A DNA stretch of 64,000 nt from Candidatus Thioglobus autotrophicus (GTDB lineage Bacteria > Pseudomonadota > Gammaproteobacteria > PS1 > Pseudothioglobaceae), in contig NZ_CP010552.1 of assembly GCF_001293165.1 (NCBI RefSeq), positions 496,001-560,000 on the forward strand, written 5' to 3'. The notes below the pieces were generated by a model that had not been told where the DNA came from, ran no database searches, and worked only from the letters and a program-made list of their open reading frames with translations. This document shows positions 53,060 to 63,042 of the stretch, in pieces. Made by a program: the position numbers and the translations under genes. Positions within the stretch are counted from its first letter, which is position 1; each line of letters begins with the position of its first letter.

Positions 53060-53133
53060 AATATATTTCTAGAATTAAATCTTTGCCCAATTGTATTGTT
53101 AGCTCTATACTCAAGCATTCATCTATTTAACCT

Positions 53134-55200
53134 ATGCATAGCCTAGATGATCCAATAATCAGTCTAAACGGATTAGGCCCTAAGGCACAGGAAAAGCTGA
53201 ATGCAATTGGTCTTTATAATTTGGGAGATTTTTTATTTCACCTGCCCAATCGTTATCAAGATAAAACCAAATTTACCCCACTCAACGAAGCGCAAGTTGG
53301 CTCAGATATATTAGTCGAGCTAACTATCGATCGTATCGAAGAGGTACCGACGCGTCAGCGTCAATTACTTTGTTATTTGTCAGATGATCATCAGCGTACT
53401 TTACTACTGAGATTTTTTCACTTCAATCAGCACCAAAAACAACAACTCACTCGAGGTGAGCTGATTCAGTGTTTTGGAGAATTAAAGATTGGGCGAGATG
53501 GCTTAGAAATTCACCATCCAGAATATCGACTTATCTCCAAAGGCCAGCCAACTCTTATCGAAAAAACCCTAACGCCAGTTTATCCTTTAACAGGCAGTAT
53601 TCATCAGCCACAAATTAAAAAATGGATTAATATTGCTTTAGAAACCTTGAAAAAAACAGATTTATTTGACCATTTTGAAAATTTGGCAAAAAATTCTATG
53701 CCGACTTTAAAGCAAGCGTTAAATACCCTACATCACCCACAAATTACCGATAATATTGACCAAATTGCTAATTTTAGGCACATTTCGCAACAAAGACTCA
53801 TTATTGAAGAGCTTTGCGCCCAACAATTGAGCTTACTAAAGCTGAAAAATGAGCGAAAACAAGCGATTTCCAATATTTTCAAAATTTCTGAATTTTTACC
53901 CACTCAATTATCCGCCAACCTGGGTTTTGATTTAACAACAGCTCAACAACGCTGCATTGATGAGATTAATACAGACTTAGGAACAAATCAACCAATGCTT
54001 AGGCTTTTACAAGGCGATGTTGGTTCTGGAAAAACCATTGTTGCAGTATTTGCCTGTTTGCAAGCCGTTGAAAATGGTTTTCAAACGGCCATTATGGCGC
54101 CAACAGAAATCTTAGCCAATCAGCATTTGCATGGATTTAGTGATTATTTAACGCCCCTCGGTATACAGATTGCTTTTTTAACAGGCTCGCAAAATAGCCA
54201 ACAAAGAAATGAGCAATTAGCGCTCGTTCGCTCTGGTGTGGCTCAAATTGTGATTGGCACACACGCGCTTTTTCAAGAAGCAGTGGCGTTTGATAATCTG
54301 GGCTTGGTTATCATTGATGAGCAACATAAATTTGGCGTGCATCAAAGATTATCGCTGGCGCAAAAAGCCCGCAATACGCCACATCAACTAGTGATGACGG
54401 CCACACCCATTCCCCGTTCACTAACCATGAGCGCCTATGCAGATCTAGATTCATCCATCATTGACGAACTGCCACCCGGCAGAAGCCCTATTCAAACTGT
54501 GGCACTAGCCAATGACAAAAAAGAAAAAGTATTGGATAAAATTAGACAAGTTTGCCATGAGGGCAATCAAGTTTATTGGGTTTGCACTTTGATTGAAGAG
54601 TCCGAAGTTTTGCGTGCCCAATCCGCCACTAACACACAGCTATATTTGACAGAAAATCTACCGGATCTTTGTGTTGTGCTCATTCACGGAAGAATGAACA
54701 AGCAAGAAAAAAACGATATTATGCTGCGTTTTAGCACGGGTGAGATTGATGTACTAGTAGCAACCACGGTCATTGAAGTCGGTGTTAATGTGCCAAATGC
54801 CTCACTCATGGTGATTGAAAATGCAGAAAGACTAGGCTTAGCGCAACTGCACCAACTCCGCGGTCGTGTTGGACGTGGATCTGATGCAAGTATTTGTATT
54901 CTTATGTATCAAGCACCGCTCAGCAGCAACGCGATTGAGCGCTTGGATATTCTACGACAAACCAATGATGGCTTTAAAATTGCCAATAAAGATTTAGAAT
55001 TACGCGGCCCAGGTGAGATATTAGGCACCCAGCAAACCGGTATTGCAGAGATGAAAATTGCCAATATTGTGCGTGACGGCTACTTACTCAAACAGGTCAA
55101 TTATTATGCAGCCGAGCTTTTGCGCCTTGATGAGGGAAAACAACAAGCGCTTATTCATCGCTGGATTACACACGACAAGTCACAATACGCCAATACTTAG
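53134..55200 (+). CDS. recG: ATP-dependent DNA helicase RecG
   Basis: A 688-residue helicase that remodels stalled replication forks and branched DNA. The N-terminal wedge/OB domain is followed by helicase motifs: Walker A GDVGSGKT (around 300), DEQHKFG for Walker B, MTATPIPRS, and motif VI HQLRGRVGRG. The C-terminal TRG region with the LRGPGEILGTQQTG segment is complete. Length matches the family (~690). ubiC follows after 14 bp. Confidence 0.95.
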   Translation: MHSLDDPIISLNGLGPKAQEKLNAIGLYNLGDFLFHLPNRYQDKTKFTPLNEAQVGSDILVELTIDRIEEVPTRQRQLLCYLSDDHQRTLLLRFFHFNQHQKQQLTRGELIQCFGELKIGRDGLEIHHPEYRLISKGQPTLIEKTLTPVYPLTGSIHQPQIKKWINIALETLKKTDLFDHFENLAKNSMPTLKQALNTLHHPQITDNIDQIANFRHISQQRLIIEELCAQQLSLLKLKNERKQAISNIFKISEFLPTQLSANLGFDLTTAQQRCIDEINTDLGTNQPMLRLLQGDVGSGKTIVAVFACLQAVENGFQTAIMAPTEILANQHLHGFSDYLTPLGIQIAFLTGSQNSQQRNEQLALVRSGVAQIVIGTHALFQEAVAFDNLGLVIIDEQHKFGVHQRLSLAQKARNTPHQLVMTATPIPRSLTMSAYADLDSSIIDELPPGRSPIQTVALANDKKEKVLDKIRQVCHEGNQVYWVCTLIEESEVLRAQSATNTQLYLTENLPDLCVVLIHGRMNKQEKNDIMLRFSTGEIDVLVATTVIEVGVNVPNASLMVIENAERLGLAQLHQLRGRVGRGSDASICILMYQAPLSSNAIERLDILRQTNDGFKIANKDLELRGPGEILGTQQTGIAEMKIANIVRDGYLLKQVNYYAAELLRLDEGKQQALIHRWITHDKSQYANT

Positions 55201-55214
55201 CTTAAAATATTAGT

Positions 55215-55685
55215 ATGATTGATACTCAAACACTCGTTTGGCAAGATTTAGCGCTGAGCAAAAAAGCGCCCGCTGCCGTACAACTTTGGCTAGATGACAA
55301 TACCTCGTTAACGGCCAAACTCAAGCAACAATTTTCAGATTTTTCGGTGCGCGTCCTGTCTCAACAACAAGCCACTCCGCATGCACATGAAGCCAGTATT
55401 ATTAACACTTCTAAAACTTGCACCATTCGAGAGGTGGAATTATTGGGCAATGGCGCGGTGGTGGTTTTTGCACGCTCCATCATTCCTTTGAGTGATGACA
55501 CTCAAGAGATTTTGGATATTGGCTCCAAACCGCTGGGCGAGATTTTGTTTAACAATCCAAATATCAAACGCGGCGCGATGCAAATTACCCAAATTGGTCA
55601 TATTTGGGGTAGGAGATCTACCTTTACCATTGGTCAAACCTCGTTATTAGTGAGTGAATTTTTTATGGAAAAATTATATGCGTGA
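55215..55685 (+). CDS. ubiC: Chorismate--pyruvate lyase UbiC
   Basis: A 156-residue enzyme making 4-hydroxybenzoate from chorismate for ubiquinone synthesis. Typical parts are REVELLGNGAVVVFARSIIP (substrate Arg), LGEILF, and IWGRRSTFTI, with the active-site Glu in SEFFMEKLY at the end. Length is close to E. coli UbiC (165). It overlaps the cmoA start by 8 bp. Confidence 0.88.
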   Translation: MIDTQTLVWQDLALSKKAPAAVQLWLDDNTSLTAKLKQQFSDFSVRVLSQQQATPHAHEASIINTSKTCTIREVELLGNGAVVVFARSIIPLSDDTQEILDIGSKPLGEILFNNPNIKRGAMQITQIGHIWGRRSTFTIGQTSLLVSEFFMEKLYA

Positions 55686-56391
55686 TCAAATTTTTAGCCA
55701 AGACAATGACTTGGTCGATTTCACCTTTGATACTAACGTAGCTAATGTCTTTGATGATATGGTGAGACGCAGCGTCCCTGGCTATCAATCAATGATTGAG
55801 ATGATTGGCTTATGCGTTAAAACATACGGCCAAGACCATACCAACTACTACGATTTAGGCACTTCAACGGGGGCTACTGCTGTTGCACTTGGTGTTAATA
55901 ATACCCATCAAAACACCCAAATTATTGCTGTAGACAATTCTCCAAGCATGGTGGATAAATGCGAAAAAACACTCAACAACAAAGTTGATCATGCGCAGGT
56001 AATTTGCGCTGATATTGAAACACTTGAGATTAAAAATGCCTCGCTTGTGGTGCTAAATTTAACCCTACAATTCATAGCGCCAGACAACAGACAAGCCTTG
56101 ATTGATAAAATTTACCAAGGCCTAAATAAAGGCGGTGCGCTCATTATTTCTGAAAAAATTCATTTCAATGATCCGCAAAAACAACAACAAATGACGGAAT
56201 TACACCTGGATTTCAAACGCGCTAATGGTTATAGCGAACTAGAAATTGCCGCCAAACGCCAATCAATTGAAAATGTATTAATTACTGATAGTCAAGAAAC
56301 ACACTTGGAGCGCCTTCAGCTTGCAGGATTTAGCACCCAAGCTTGTCATTTTCAGTGTCTTAACTTTGCCTGCTTTTTAGCGGTAAAATAG
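55678..56391 (+). CDS. cmoA: Carboxy-S-adenosyl-L-methionine synthase CmoA
   Basis: A 237-residue SAM-binding protein converting SAM and prephenate to carboxy-SAM for tRNA wobble uridine (cmo5U34) modification. The SAM site is [14 protein letters not shown], followed by [13 protein letters not shown] and [28 protein letters not shown] is a typical CmoA start, so I choose ATG 55678 over an in-frame start eight codons earlier. No cmoB is seen in the window. Confidence 0.92.
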   Translation: MRDQIFSQDNDLVDFTFDTNVANVFDDMVRRSVPGYQSMIEMIGLCVKTYGQDHTNYYDLGTSTGATAVALGVNNTHQNTQIIAVDNSPSMVDKCEKTLNNKVDHAQVICADIETLEIKNASLVVLNLTLQFIAPDNRQALIDKIYQGLNKGGALIISEKIHFNDPQKQQQMTELHLDFKRANGYSELEIAAKRQSIENVLITDSQETHLERLQLAGFSTQACHFQCLNFACFLAVK

Positions 56392-56399
56392 GCCTCACT

Positions 56400-56987
56400 A
56401 TGTTACTCATGATTGACAATTACGACTCTTTTACCTACAACTTGGTGCAGTATTTTGGCGAGCTTGGACAAGAGGTTGAAGTGCACCGTAATGATGAAAT
56501 AACGCTAGATGAAATTGAAGCGCTTCAGCCTGAATTTTTGGTTATTTCGCCTGGCCCTTGTACGCCCAATGAAGCTGGAATTTCGATTGATGCCATTCAA
56601 CACTTTAGTGGGAAAATCCCAATAATGGGGGTTTGTCTTGGTTTTCAAGCTATGGTTCAGGCTTTTGGCGGCGATGTTATTGGTGCCAAGAAAATTATGC
56701 ACGGTAAAATCTCAAAGGTTCACCATACCAACAAAGGCATGTTTTCTGATCTTAAAAATCCACTCAATGCGACACGCTATCACTCTTTGGTCGCCGATCA
56801 AACCACCTTGCCAGATTGTTTTGAGATAACCGCCTGGACCGAAAATAACGAAAATACCCTAGATGAAATCATGGGTATTCGTCATAAAGAATTTGCACTA
56901 GAAGGTGTGCAGTTTCATCCCGAATCTATCTTGACCGAACAAGGTCATGAGATGTTAAATAACTTTTTACAAGGAAAAACACTATAA
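56400..56987 (+). CDS. trpG: Anthranilate/aminodeoxychorismate synthase glutamine amidotransferase
   Basis: A 195-residue class I glutamine amidotransferase, [20 protein letters not shown] at the start. Catalytic triad: Cys in [10 protein letters not shown], and His and Glu in VQFHPESIL. Sequence does not clearly separate TrpG from PabA, and many gammaproteobacteria use one for both. No trpE or pabB is beside it, so it may serve both tryptophan and folate pathways. The symbol trpG is the likelier of the two. Confidence 0.85.
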   Translation: MLLMIDNYDSFTYNLVQYFGELGQEVEVHRNDEITLDEIEALQPEFLVISPGPCTPNEAGISIDAIQHFSGKIPIMGVCLGFQAMVQAFGGDVIGAKKIMHGKISKVHHTNKGMFSDLKNPLNATRYHSLVADQTTLPDCFEITAWTENNENTLDEIMGIRHKEFALEGVQFHPESILTEQGHEMLNNFLQGKTL

Positions 56988-56989
56988 CT

Positions 56990-57409
56990 ATGGAAATTAT
57001 CGATTTTTTATTCGCTGAGGATCAGCTGTTTACAACCATCACTTTACTTGTTTTAATTGCTCTATTAGTCGGCAATATTGTCACTGATAAATTAAAAAAA
57101 TACGAAGATATTGACGCCAATGCTGCTACTTCTCTAATGGATGACGACAATCTCATTATTTTGGATGTAAGAGAGCAAAAAGAGCGAAAAGCAGGCTATA
57201 TTGATCACGATATTCACATTCCTTTAAGCAAAGTTAAGTCCCAATTAGACCAGCTTGATAAAAACAAAACTATTTTGGTTTATTGTCGTAGCGGATCTCG
57301 CTCAGCCCATATTGCTGGCTTATTAACCCGCAATGAATACGAAAATGTGTACAACCTAAAAGGCGGCATTCAAGCTTGGAAAAGAGCTAAACTACCTATA
57401 AAAACCTAA
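56990..57409 (+). CDS. Membrane-anchored rhodanese-like sulfurtransferase (YibN-like)
   Basis: A 139-residue protein with one N-terminal membrane helix (about 15-33) and a cytoplasmic rhodanese domain. The active-site loop is VYCRSGSRSAHIA with the persulfide-forming Cys, and DVREQKERKAGYI is the usual CH2A segment. It matches the YibN family, found with grxC in gammaproteobacteria as here (17 bp upstream of grxC). Likely role: sulfane-sulfur handling at the membrane. Confidence 0.85.
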   Translation: MEIIDFLFAEDQLFTTITLLVLIALLVGNIVTDKLKKYEDIDANAATSLMDDDNLIILDVREQKERKAGYIDHDIHIPLSKVKSQLDQLDKNKTILVYCRSGSRSAHIAGLLTRNEYENVYNLKGGIQAWKRAKLPIKT

Positions 57410-57426
57410 TCCTGAGGAAATAAAAA

Positions 57427-57678
57427 ATGAAGAAAAATAAAATTTATTGCTCTGATGCCTGCCCTTTTTGTCAGCGCGCTTATCAGCTATTAGAAAAACG
57501 CGGTATTCCCTTTACAAAACACCATGTCAAAAGCCCGAGTGACTGGGATGAAGTGATGGAATTAACAGGCAGAAGCACTGTGCCACAGGTGTTTATCAAT
57601 GGTGTGCATGTCGGTGGCTTTGACGATCTAAGCGCGGCTGACCAATCAGGCAAGCTAGATAAAATATTAGCTCAGTAA
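57427..57678 (+). CDS. grxC: Glutaredoxin 3
   Basis: An 83-residue glutaredoxin with the redox site CPFC near residue 13, the cis-Pro in STVPQVFINGVHVGG and a GGFDDL glutathione-binding end, all canonical. It reduces disulfides with glutathione. Its stop overlaps the gpsA start (TAATG). Confidence 0.93.
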   Translation: MKKNKIYCSDACPFCQRAYQLLEKRGIPFTKHHVKSPSDWDEVMELTGRSTVPQVFINGVHVGGFDDLSAADQSGKLDKILAQ

Positions 57679-58655
57679 TGAGTAACAATCTTAGTATTAT
57701 TGGTGCAGGTGCTTGGGGTAGTGCGTTAGCCATTGCTTTAAATGAAAAATTTGATAGCATTTATTTGCATGCACACACAGCGCTTGAATCGACCTCATTA
57801 AAACCTCAACACCCCGCCCTACCCCAACCTTATAGCAACAACATTCAAATTGTACATGGTTATCATGAAATTACCCAATGTCGCAATATTCTGATTGCCA
57901 CACCAAGCTATGCTTTTAGTGAAGTCTTACAAACTTTAAAACCTTTGCTCAATAATGAGCAGCAAATCGCTTGGGCAACCAAGGGTTTTGATACCGTTGC
58001 CCAGTGCTTTTTATATCAAAGCTTTGAACGCATATTGCCTAATCACCAAGGTTGTATTTTATCTGGGCCTAGCTTTGCATTTGAAGTTGCTAGTCAAAAA
58101 CCAACCGCCCTAGTTTCTGCCTCTAAAGACAAAAAAACTCGACAACATTGGGCTGATTTAATCAGCACCAAAACCTTGCGCGCCTATACCAATGACGACA
58201 TAATTGGCGTCGAAGTTGGCGGTAGTGTTAAAAACATCTTAGCTATTGCTGCTGGCATAGCCTCGGGTCTAGGCTACGGTATTAATACACAAGCAGCACT
58301 TATTACTCGAGGTTTAGCAGAAATGACACGTTTGGGCGTAAGCCTAGGCGCCAATGAATCCACATTTGTTGGGCTATCTGGTCTTGGCGATTTAGTACTC
58401 ACTTGTTCTGATGATCTTTCTAGAAATAGGCGCTTTGGTAAAGAGCTGGCCAAAGGTCATAATATAGAGCTCGCACTAAGTAATGTAGGCGCAACTGTTG
58501 AAGGGCTTAACACCTTAAATTTAATTCTTTCGATTGCCGCTAAACAGCAAATAGAGATGCCAATTTGTGAGCAAGTATCCTACGTGACTCAAGGAAAATC
58601 AAGCTCTACTGAGGCTGTTAACTACCTGATGTCACGAGAGCAAATTGATGAATGA
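57678..58655 (+). CDS. gpsA: Glycerol-3-phosphate dehydrogenase [NAD(P)+]
   Basis: A 325-residue enzyme that makes sn-glycerol-3-phosphate for phospholipids. The Rossmann motif is IIGAGAWGSALA at the start. ILSGPSFAFEVA, the catalytic Lys in GGSVKNILAIAAGI, and GLSGLGDLVLTC, plus SRNRRFG, are diagnostic. Order grxC-gpsA is commonly conserved. It overlaps the next gene by 4 bp. Confidence 0.95.
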   Translation: MSNNLSIIGAGAWGSALAIALNEKFDSIYLHAHTALESTSLKPQHPALPQPYSNNIQIVHGYHEITQCRNILIATPSYAFSEVLQTLKPLLNNEQQIAWATKGFDTVAQCFLYQSFERILPNHQGCILSGPSFAFEVASQKPTALVSASKDKKTRQHWADLISTKTLRAYTNDDIIGVEVGGSVKNILAIAAGIASGLGYGINTQAALITRGLAEMTRLGVSLGANESTFVGLSGLGDLVLTCSDDLSRNRRFGKELAKGHNIELALSNVGATVEGLNTLNLILSIAAKQQIEMPICEQVSYVTQGKSSSTEAVNYLMSREQIDE

Positions 58656-59176
58656 AGCTTAGTCTTCTACGTCATGGCGAGAGCATTGGCGGACGTATTT
58701 ATCGTGGCAATCAAGACGATCCACTCACTGAGAAAGGCTGGCAACAAATGCTTGATGCCACTCGACATCAGTCATGGGATTTAATCTTATCTTCGCCTCT
58801 AATACGCTGCCAAGCATTTGCTCAGCATCTACACGAACAACAAAAAATACCGCTCGAGATTATTAAGCATTTTTCAGAATTAGGCTTTGGTGATTGGCAA
58901 GGCTTAAGTTCAGCAGCCATTGGACAAAATCTGGTGGATAATTTCAAACAAGATCCTGTCAAAAACCCGCCGCCAAATGCGGAAGATCTCTATGATTTCC
59001 AGCATCGAGTCTTGACAGCCTTTAATACAATCATCGCCAAACAGTCTCAATCTATGCTTATTGTCGCCCACGCCGGCGTGATACGAGTGATTAAATCTCA
59101 TCTACTCAACTTACCGATCGAAAAAATGTTTACAATAGAAGTCCTTAGTGCTTCTTGTGAAAATTTTGAAATTTAA
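58652..59176 (+). CDS. Histidine phosphatase family protein
   Basis: A 174-residue phosphoglycerate mutase-like phosphatase. The phosphohistidine motif is LLRHGESIGGRIYRG (His about residue 8), followed by DPLTEKGWQQM, SSPLIRCQAFA with the second Arg, and VAHAGVIRVIK with the second His. The size fits alpha-ribazole phosphatase or similar small phosphatases (CobC-like), but no cobalamin genes are nearby, so the substrate is open. Confidence 0.82.
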   Translation: MKLSLLRHGESIGGRIYRGNQDDPLTEKGWQQMLDATRHQSWDLILSSPLIRCQAFAQHLHEQQKIPLEIIKHFSELGFGDWQGLSSAAIGQNLVDNFKQDPVKNPPPNAEDLYDFQHRVLTAFNTIIAKQSQSMLIVAHAGVIRVIKSHLLNLPIEKMFTIEVLSASCENFEI

Positions 59177-59879
59177 CTCTGCATTACTAACATTCTTATT
59201 ATTTACCTCGCCCATTCAAGCGAATGAATTCTGGGGGCTTGAGTCATGGATGAATTCTCTTAAAACCCCCGACTTTACAAAAATTAAAGATGTTAACCAG
59301 CGCAAACAAGCTTTTTTTGAATATTTATTGCCAGAGATTAACAAGCAAAATGAAAAAATAGTTCAACTCAGGCATGCTCTTAAAACGGACAATATAAATT
59401 CGTTTAAATTACAAAAAATTTACAACCGCTATCGCGTTAAAGAAGGGGATATTGATACACTTTTGATGCGTGTAGACATAATACCAGCCTCTCTCATATT
59501 GGCACAAGGTGCTTATGAGTCTAACTGGGGAAGATCACGCTTTGCGAAATACTATCATAATTTTTTTGGTCTTTGGTGCTTTGAAAAAGGCTGTGGTATT
59601 GTTCCTTTGAAACGCGACAAAGCGGCCACGCATGAAGTGGCCAAATTTTCATCCTTAGACAAAAGTGTCGAATATTACATGCGATCTATTAACCGTAACT
59701 CTGCCTATGCAACGCTAAGAAAAATTCGAAAAAATAAACGCGATAAGCAAGCTCACATTACAGGACTTGCGCTAGCTGAAGGATTGGAAAATTATGCTGA
59801 AATTGGTTACGAGTATGTTGAAACCGTGCAATCTATTATTCGCTACAATAAGTTATCCCAGTATGACTATAAATCCTAG
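59148..59879 (+). CDS. Bax-like exported glucosaminidase
   Basis: A 243-residue protein with a signal peptide (about 1-25, ending IQANEF). The domain contains RVDIIPASLILAQGAYESNWGRS, where the Glu is the probable catalytic acid, then NFFGLWCF and a C-terminal YAEIGYEYVETVQSIIRYN, matching the Bax/FlgJ-like glucosaminidase family that cuts peptidoglycan. Two GTG starts are possible (59148 or 59157), both overlapping the previous gene. Confidence 0.83.
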   Translation: MLLVKILKFNSALLTFLLFTSPIQANEFWGLESWMNSLKTPDFTKIKDVNQRKQAFFEYLLPEINKQNEKIVQLRHALKTDNINSFKLQKIYNRYRVKEGDIDTLLMRVDIIPASLILAQGAYESNWGRSRFAKYYHNFFGLWCFEKGCGIVPLKRDKAATHEVAKFSSLDKSVEYYMRSINRNSAYATLRKIRKNKRDKQAHITGLALAEGLENYAEIGYEYVETVQSIIRYNKLSQYDYKS

Positions 59880-59885
59880 GCAATA

Positions 59886-59911
59886 AAAAACCCGCTAAAT
59901 GCGGGTTTTTT
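59886..59911. terminator. Bidirectional intrinsic terminator
   Basis: AAAAACCCGC pairs with GCGGGTTTTT around a 5-base loop, with T runs on both strands. It lies between the convergent ends of the Bax-like gene and rpsI and can end both transcripts. Confidence 0.9.
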
Positions 59912-59930
59912 ATTGTTTGTCGAAAAAGGT

Positions 59931-60326
59931 TTAACGCTTTGAGAACTGCTCGCTCTTACGTGCCTTCTTACGGCCAACTTTCTTACGCTCTACAACTCTT
60001 GCATCACGTGTTACAAAACCTGCTTTACGTAAATCAGCTCTTAGATCGCCGTTGTACTCCATTAGTGCACGGGTAACGCCCAAACGAATTGCGCCCGCTT
60101 GACCTGTGTCACCACCGCCTGTCACAATAATGTTGAAATCAAACTTATCTCTCATTTCAACGGTATCTAATGGTTGGTTAATAATCATTGAAGAAGTTTC
60201 ACGACCAAAATATTCGTTCATTGGACGTTTATTTACTGTAAATACACCTTTACCTTTTGTCATGTAAACACGAGCTACTGATGTTTTTCTTCTGCCTGTT
60301 GCGTAAAATGTTTCTGTCTTTGCCAT
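59931..60326 (-). CDS. rpsI: 30S ribosomal protein S9
   Basis: A 131-residue protein starting [20 protein letters not shown] and ending in the conserved [12 protein letters not shown] tail that reaches the P-site tRNA. Normal length. It follows rplM by 13 bp, the universal rplM-rpsI operon. Confidence 0.97.
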   Translation of the reverse strand: MAKTETFYATGRRKTSVARVYMTKGKGVFTVNKRPMNEYFGRETSSMIINQPLDTVEMRDKFDFNIIVTGGGDTGQAGAIRLGVTRALMEYNGDLRADLRKAGFVTRDARVVERKKVGRKKARKSEQFSKR

Positions 60327-60339
60327 AATAATTCTTACC

Positions 60340-60768
60340 TTAAATATCTAAAACTTGCGGCTGTTGTGCACCATGTGTGTGCTCAGTACCTGCAAATACT
60401 TTCATCTTTCTAAACATATCTCTGCCTAGAGGACCTTTTGGCAACATGCCTTTAACAGCCTTGTTGATAATTTCTTCTGGTTTTTTAGCTTGTAAATCTT
60501 TGAATGCAATTGACTTCAAGTTACCAACATAACCCGTATGGTGATGATACATCTTGTCATCAAATTTCTTGCCCGTTACTTTAACTTTTTCAGCGTTAAC
60601 AATAACAATGTAATCACCTGTGTCTGTATGTGGCGTGTACTCAGCCTTATGCTTGCCACGAAGGCGAGATGCAACTTCCGTTGCTAAACGACCTAACGTC
60701 TTACCATCGGCGTCTACTAAGAACCAATCTCTTTTTACTTCGTGTGCTTTAGCGCTAAATGTTTTCAT
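60340..60768 (-). CDS. rplM: 50S ribosomal protein L13
   Basis: A 142-residue protein with [20 protein letters not shown] at the start, [17 protein letters not shown] and the C-terminal [21 protein letters not shown], all canonical. It is first in the rplM-rpsI operon; the promoter must lie in 60769-60927, shared with the divergent TatD gene. Confidence 0.97.
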   Translation of the reverse strand: MKTFSAKAHEVKRDWFLVDADGKTLGRLATEVASRLRGKHKAEYTPHTDTGDYIVIVNAEKVKVTGKKFDDKMYHHHTGYVGNLKSIAFKDLQAKKPEEIINKAVKGMLPKGPLGRDMFRKMKVFAGTEHTHGAQQPQVLDI

Positions 60769-60927
60769 AATAATGCGTGTCTATCTTCAATCAGAATAAT
60801 CGGACTATTATAATCACTTTTAAGTTGTGATGTTAGCTTATCGATGAATATTCTTGTTAAAAACTTAGTACCAAAGTTAATGATTGGAGATTATGATATC
60901 ACTTACAAACTTCTTAAAAAAACAATA

Positions 60928-61599
60928 ATGATTAATTCTCACGCACATTTAGATTTTGACAGCATGAACATCATTGCAGAAAATGCCGTTGCTATTGTGC
61001 CTAGTATTGGCAAACAAAACTGGATTGATGTGCAGATGTATCCGTATTTTGCGCTTGGCGTTCACCCCTGGGAAGTCGAATCACATTCACAGCAAGATCT
61101 TGACTATTTAGAATATTTAATTAAATGCAACAACCCGATTGCTATTGGTGAATGTGGACTAGATTATCTTAAAGATATTGATAAGGAAACACAATTGTAT
61201 TTTTTCAACTTTCAATTGGAACTTGCTGAAAAATATGATTTACCCCTTGTTATTCATAGCGTCAAAGCAACTGAAGATATTATTTTTTTACTTAAAAAAT
61301 ATCCCAAATTAAAAGGCGAGATTCATGGCTTTTCTGGCAGTGAAGTTCAGGCGCAACAGCTTACAAAAATGGGTTTTTATCTAGGATTTGGCTTACAAAT
61401 AACTAATCAAAAATCAGCCAAAATTCGACAAATTATTGCTAATTGTCCACTCGAATTTATACTGATTGAAACCGATGATCAAAATCCAAACGACTTGCAA
61501 TTAGTTGCAGCAGAAATTGCCCTGCTTAAACAAATATCGATAGACACTATCATCACTCAATGTGATAATAATGCCATTTTATTGTTCAACTTAAAATAA
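60928..61599 (+). CDS. TatD-family metal-dependent hydrolase
   Basis: A 223-residue protein when started at ATG 60928 (MINSHAHLDF), the normal TatD start; a longer frame begins at 60844 but its extra 28 residues do not fit. Metal ligands appear in SHAHLD, GECGLDYL, VIHSVKAT, IHGFSGS and IETDDQNP, the TIM-barrel amidohydrolase set. Such enzymes act as DNases or general phosphoesterases. Its stop overlaps the tcdA start (TAATG). Confidence 0.86.
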   Translation: MINSHAHLDFDSMNIIAENAVAIVPSIGKQNWIDVQMYPYFALGVHPWEVESHSQQDLDYLEYLIKCNNPIAIGECGLDYLKDIDKETQLYFFNFQLELAEKYDLPLVIHSVKATEDIIFLLKKYPKLKGEIHGFSGSEVQAQQLTKMGFYLGFGLQITNQKSAKIRQIIANCPLEFILIETDDQNPNDLQLVAAEIALLKQISIDTIITQCDNNAILLFNLK

Positions 61600-62339
61600 T
61601 GGCTGGAAGCTGTGCTCGTACTGAAATTTTATTAGGTCAACAAGGTTTGGCTCGATTAGCCGAATCTCATGTTGTGATTGTCGGCTTGGGCGGCGTCGGT
61701 GGCGCTTGCGCTGAAAGCTTATGCCGTGCAGGTGTTGGCACACTGACCTTAATAGACTTTGATATTATTGAAAAAACCGATTTAAATCGCCAGGTCATCG
61801 CCCTTAACTCAACCTTAGGGCTTAAAAAAGTAGATGCATTGGCAGCTAGGCTTCATGATATTAACTCCGATACCGTTCTTATTAAACGCGATGAATTTAT
61901 CGATCTGGAAAAAGCGGAAGCGATTGCCATTGAAAATGAATTTGATTTTGTCGCAGATTGTATTGATGCTATTGCTTACAAAACTGTGCTCATTGATAGT
62001 TGCACAAAAGCAGAAAAGGCGATTATATCCAGCATGGGTGCAGGCGGGCGGCTTGATCCCACCCAAGTGCAAATCTCACGCATGGATAAAACGCAAAACT
62101 GCGCCTTAGCAAGAGAAATGCGTAAACAGCTTAGAAACATCAGGGCTTCAATGAAGTTTCCTGTGGTGCACTCCACAGAGCTACCAATCAAAGCCCTGCC
62201 CCACAAAGCAGTCGCTGTTACAGATACCGCGCCTGCTGGCAGACCCAGAGCCGTAAATGGCGCTATTTCTTATATGCCTAATATTTTTGGACTGATGATG
62301 GCAGGACATATTATTCAAACCCTATTAAAATCTAAATAA
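61599..62339 (+). CDS. tcdA: tRNA threonylcarbamoyladenosine dehydratase TcdA
   Basis: A 246-residue E1-like (ThiF/MoeB) ATP-binding protein that cyclises t6A37 to ct6A in tRNA. It has the Rossmann motif VGLGGVGGACAESLCRAGVG, then DFDIIEKTDLNRQ and DCIDAIAYKT, and the C-terminal NGAISYMPNIFGLMMAG typical of TcdA/CsdL. Length is near the family norm (~260). Confidence 0.9.
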   Translation: MAGSCARTEILLGQQGLARLAESHVVIVGLGGVGGACAESLCRAGVGTLTLIDFDIIEKTDLNRQVIALNSTLGLKKVDALAARLHDINSDTVLIKRDEFIDLEKAEAIAIENEFDFVADCIDAIAYKTVLIDSCTKAEKAIISSMGAGGRLDPTQVQISRMDKTQNCALAREMRKQLRNIRASMKFPVVHSTELPIKALPHKAVAVTDTAPAGRPRAVNGAISYMPNIFGLMMAGHIIQTLLKSK

Positions 62340-62383
62340 AGGAAAGCTTTGTTTGCCGCTTAAGTGAATAACAAGGAGAAAAA

Positions 62384-62935
62384 ATGGTTAGTACCGAAAC
62401 CCCAGTTTGCAATTTCAACACGCCAGCAATTAACTTTGTATTAAAAGGCACTGACAATCAATGGCATAGCTTAGAAAGTTGCAAGGGTAAAAAAGGCTTG
62501 CTTATTATGTTTATTTGCAATCATTGCCCTTACGTTAAAGCCATTATTGATCGCATTATTCGCGATACTCAGGCGCTTAAAAAAACAGGGATAAATACCG
62601 TCGCCATCATGTCTAACAACCCCGATGAGTATGAGGCAGATTCTTTTGAAAATATGCAAAAAATTTCTGCAGAAATGCACTTCCCTTTCCCCTATTTAAT
62701 AGATGAAACACAAGCGGTTGCCAAGGCTTACGGTGCGGTCTGTACGCCAGATTTCTTTGGCTATAATGCCAATTTAGAATTGCAATATCGGGGTCGATTA
62801 GATGCCTCTCGCAAAGAAAGTGCTGCTATCGATGTAAAACGTGATCTATTTGACGCCATGACTCAAATAGCCAAAACAAGCAAAGGCCCTCTAGTGCAAA
62901 TCCCATCAATGGGCTGTTCAATTAAGTGGCATTAA
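62384..62935 (+). CDS. Thioredoxin-fold peroxiredoxin-like protein
   Basis: A 183-residue thioredoxin-fold protein of the AhpC/TSA-like thioredoxin family group with CNHCPYVKAI (CxxC redox motif near residue 43), a VAIMSNNPDEYEADSFE segment and a C-terminal PSMGCSIKWH with a conserved Cys. These proteins are widespread but have no agreed substrate. A good AAGGAG site precedes the ATG. Confidence 0.85.
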   Translation: MVSTETPVCNFNTPAINFVLKGTDNQWHSLESCKGKKGLLIMFICNHCPYVKAIIDRIIRDTQALKKTGINTVAIMSNNPDEYEADSFENMQKISAEMHFPFPYLIDETQAVAKAYGAVCTPDFFGYNANLELQYRGRLDASRKESAAIDVKRDLFDAMTQIAKTSKGPLVQIPSMGCSIKWH

Positions 62936-63042
62936 ATTGACACAACTCAATACCTTAAACATAATAAATAGCTAATATATATTAGGAACCTAAAGCTCTT
63001 AATAGGTATAATTGCGATCTTTGCTTGTCTTATAATTTCCCC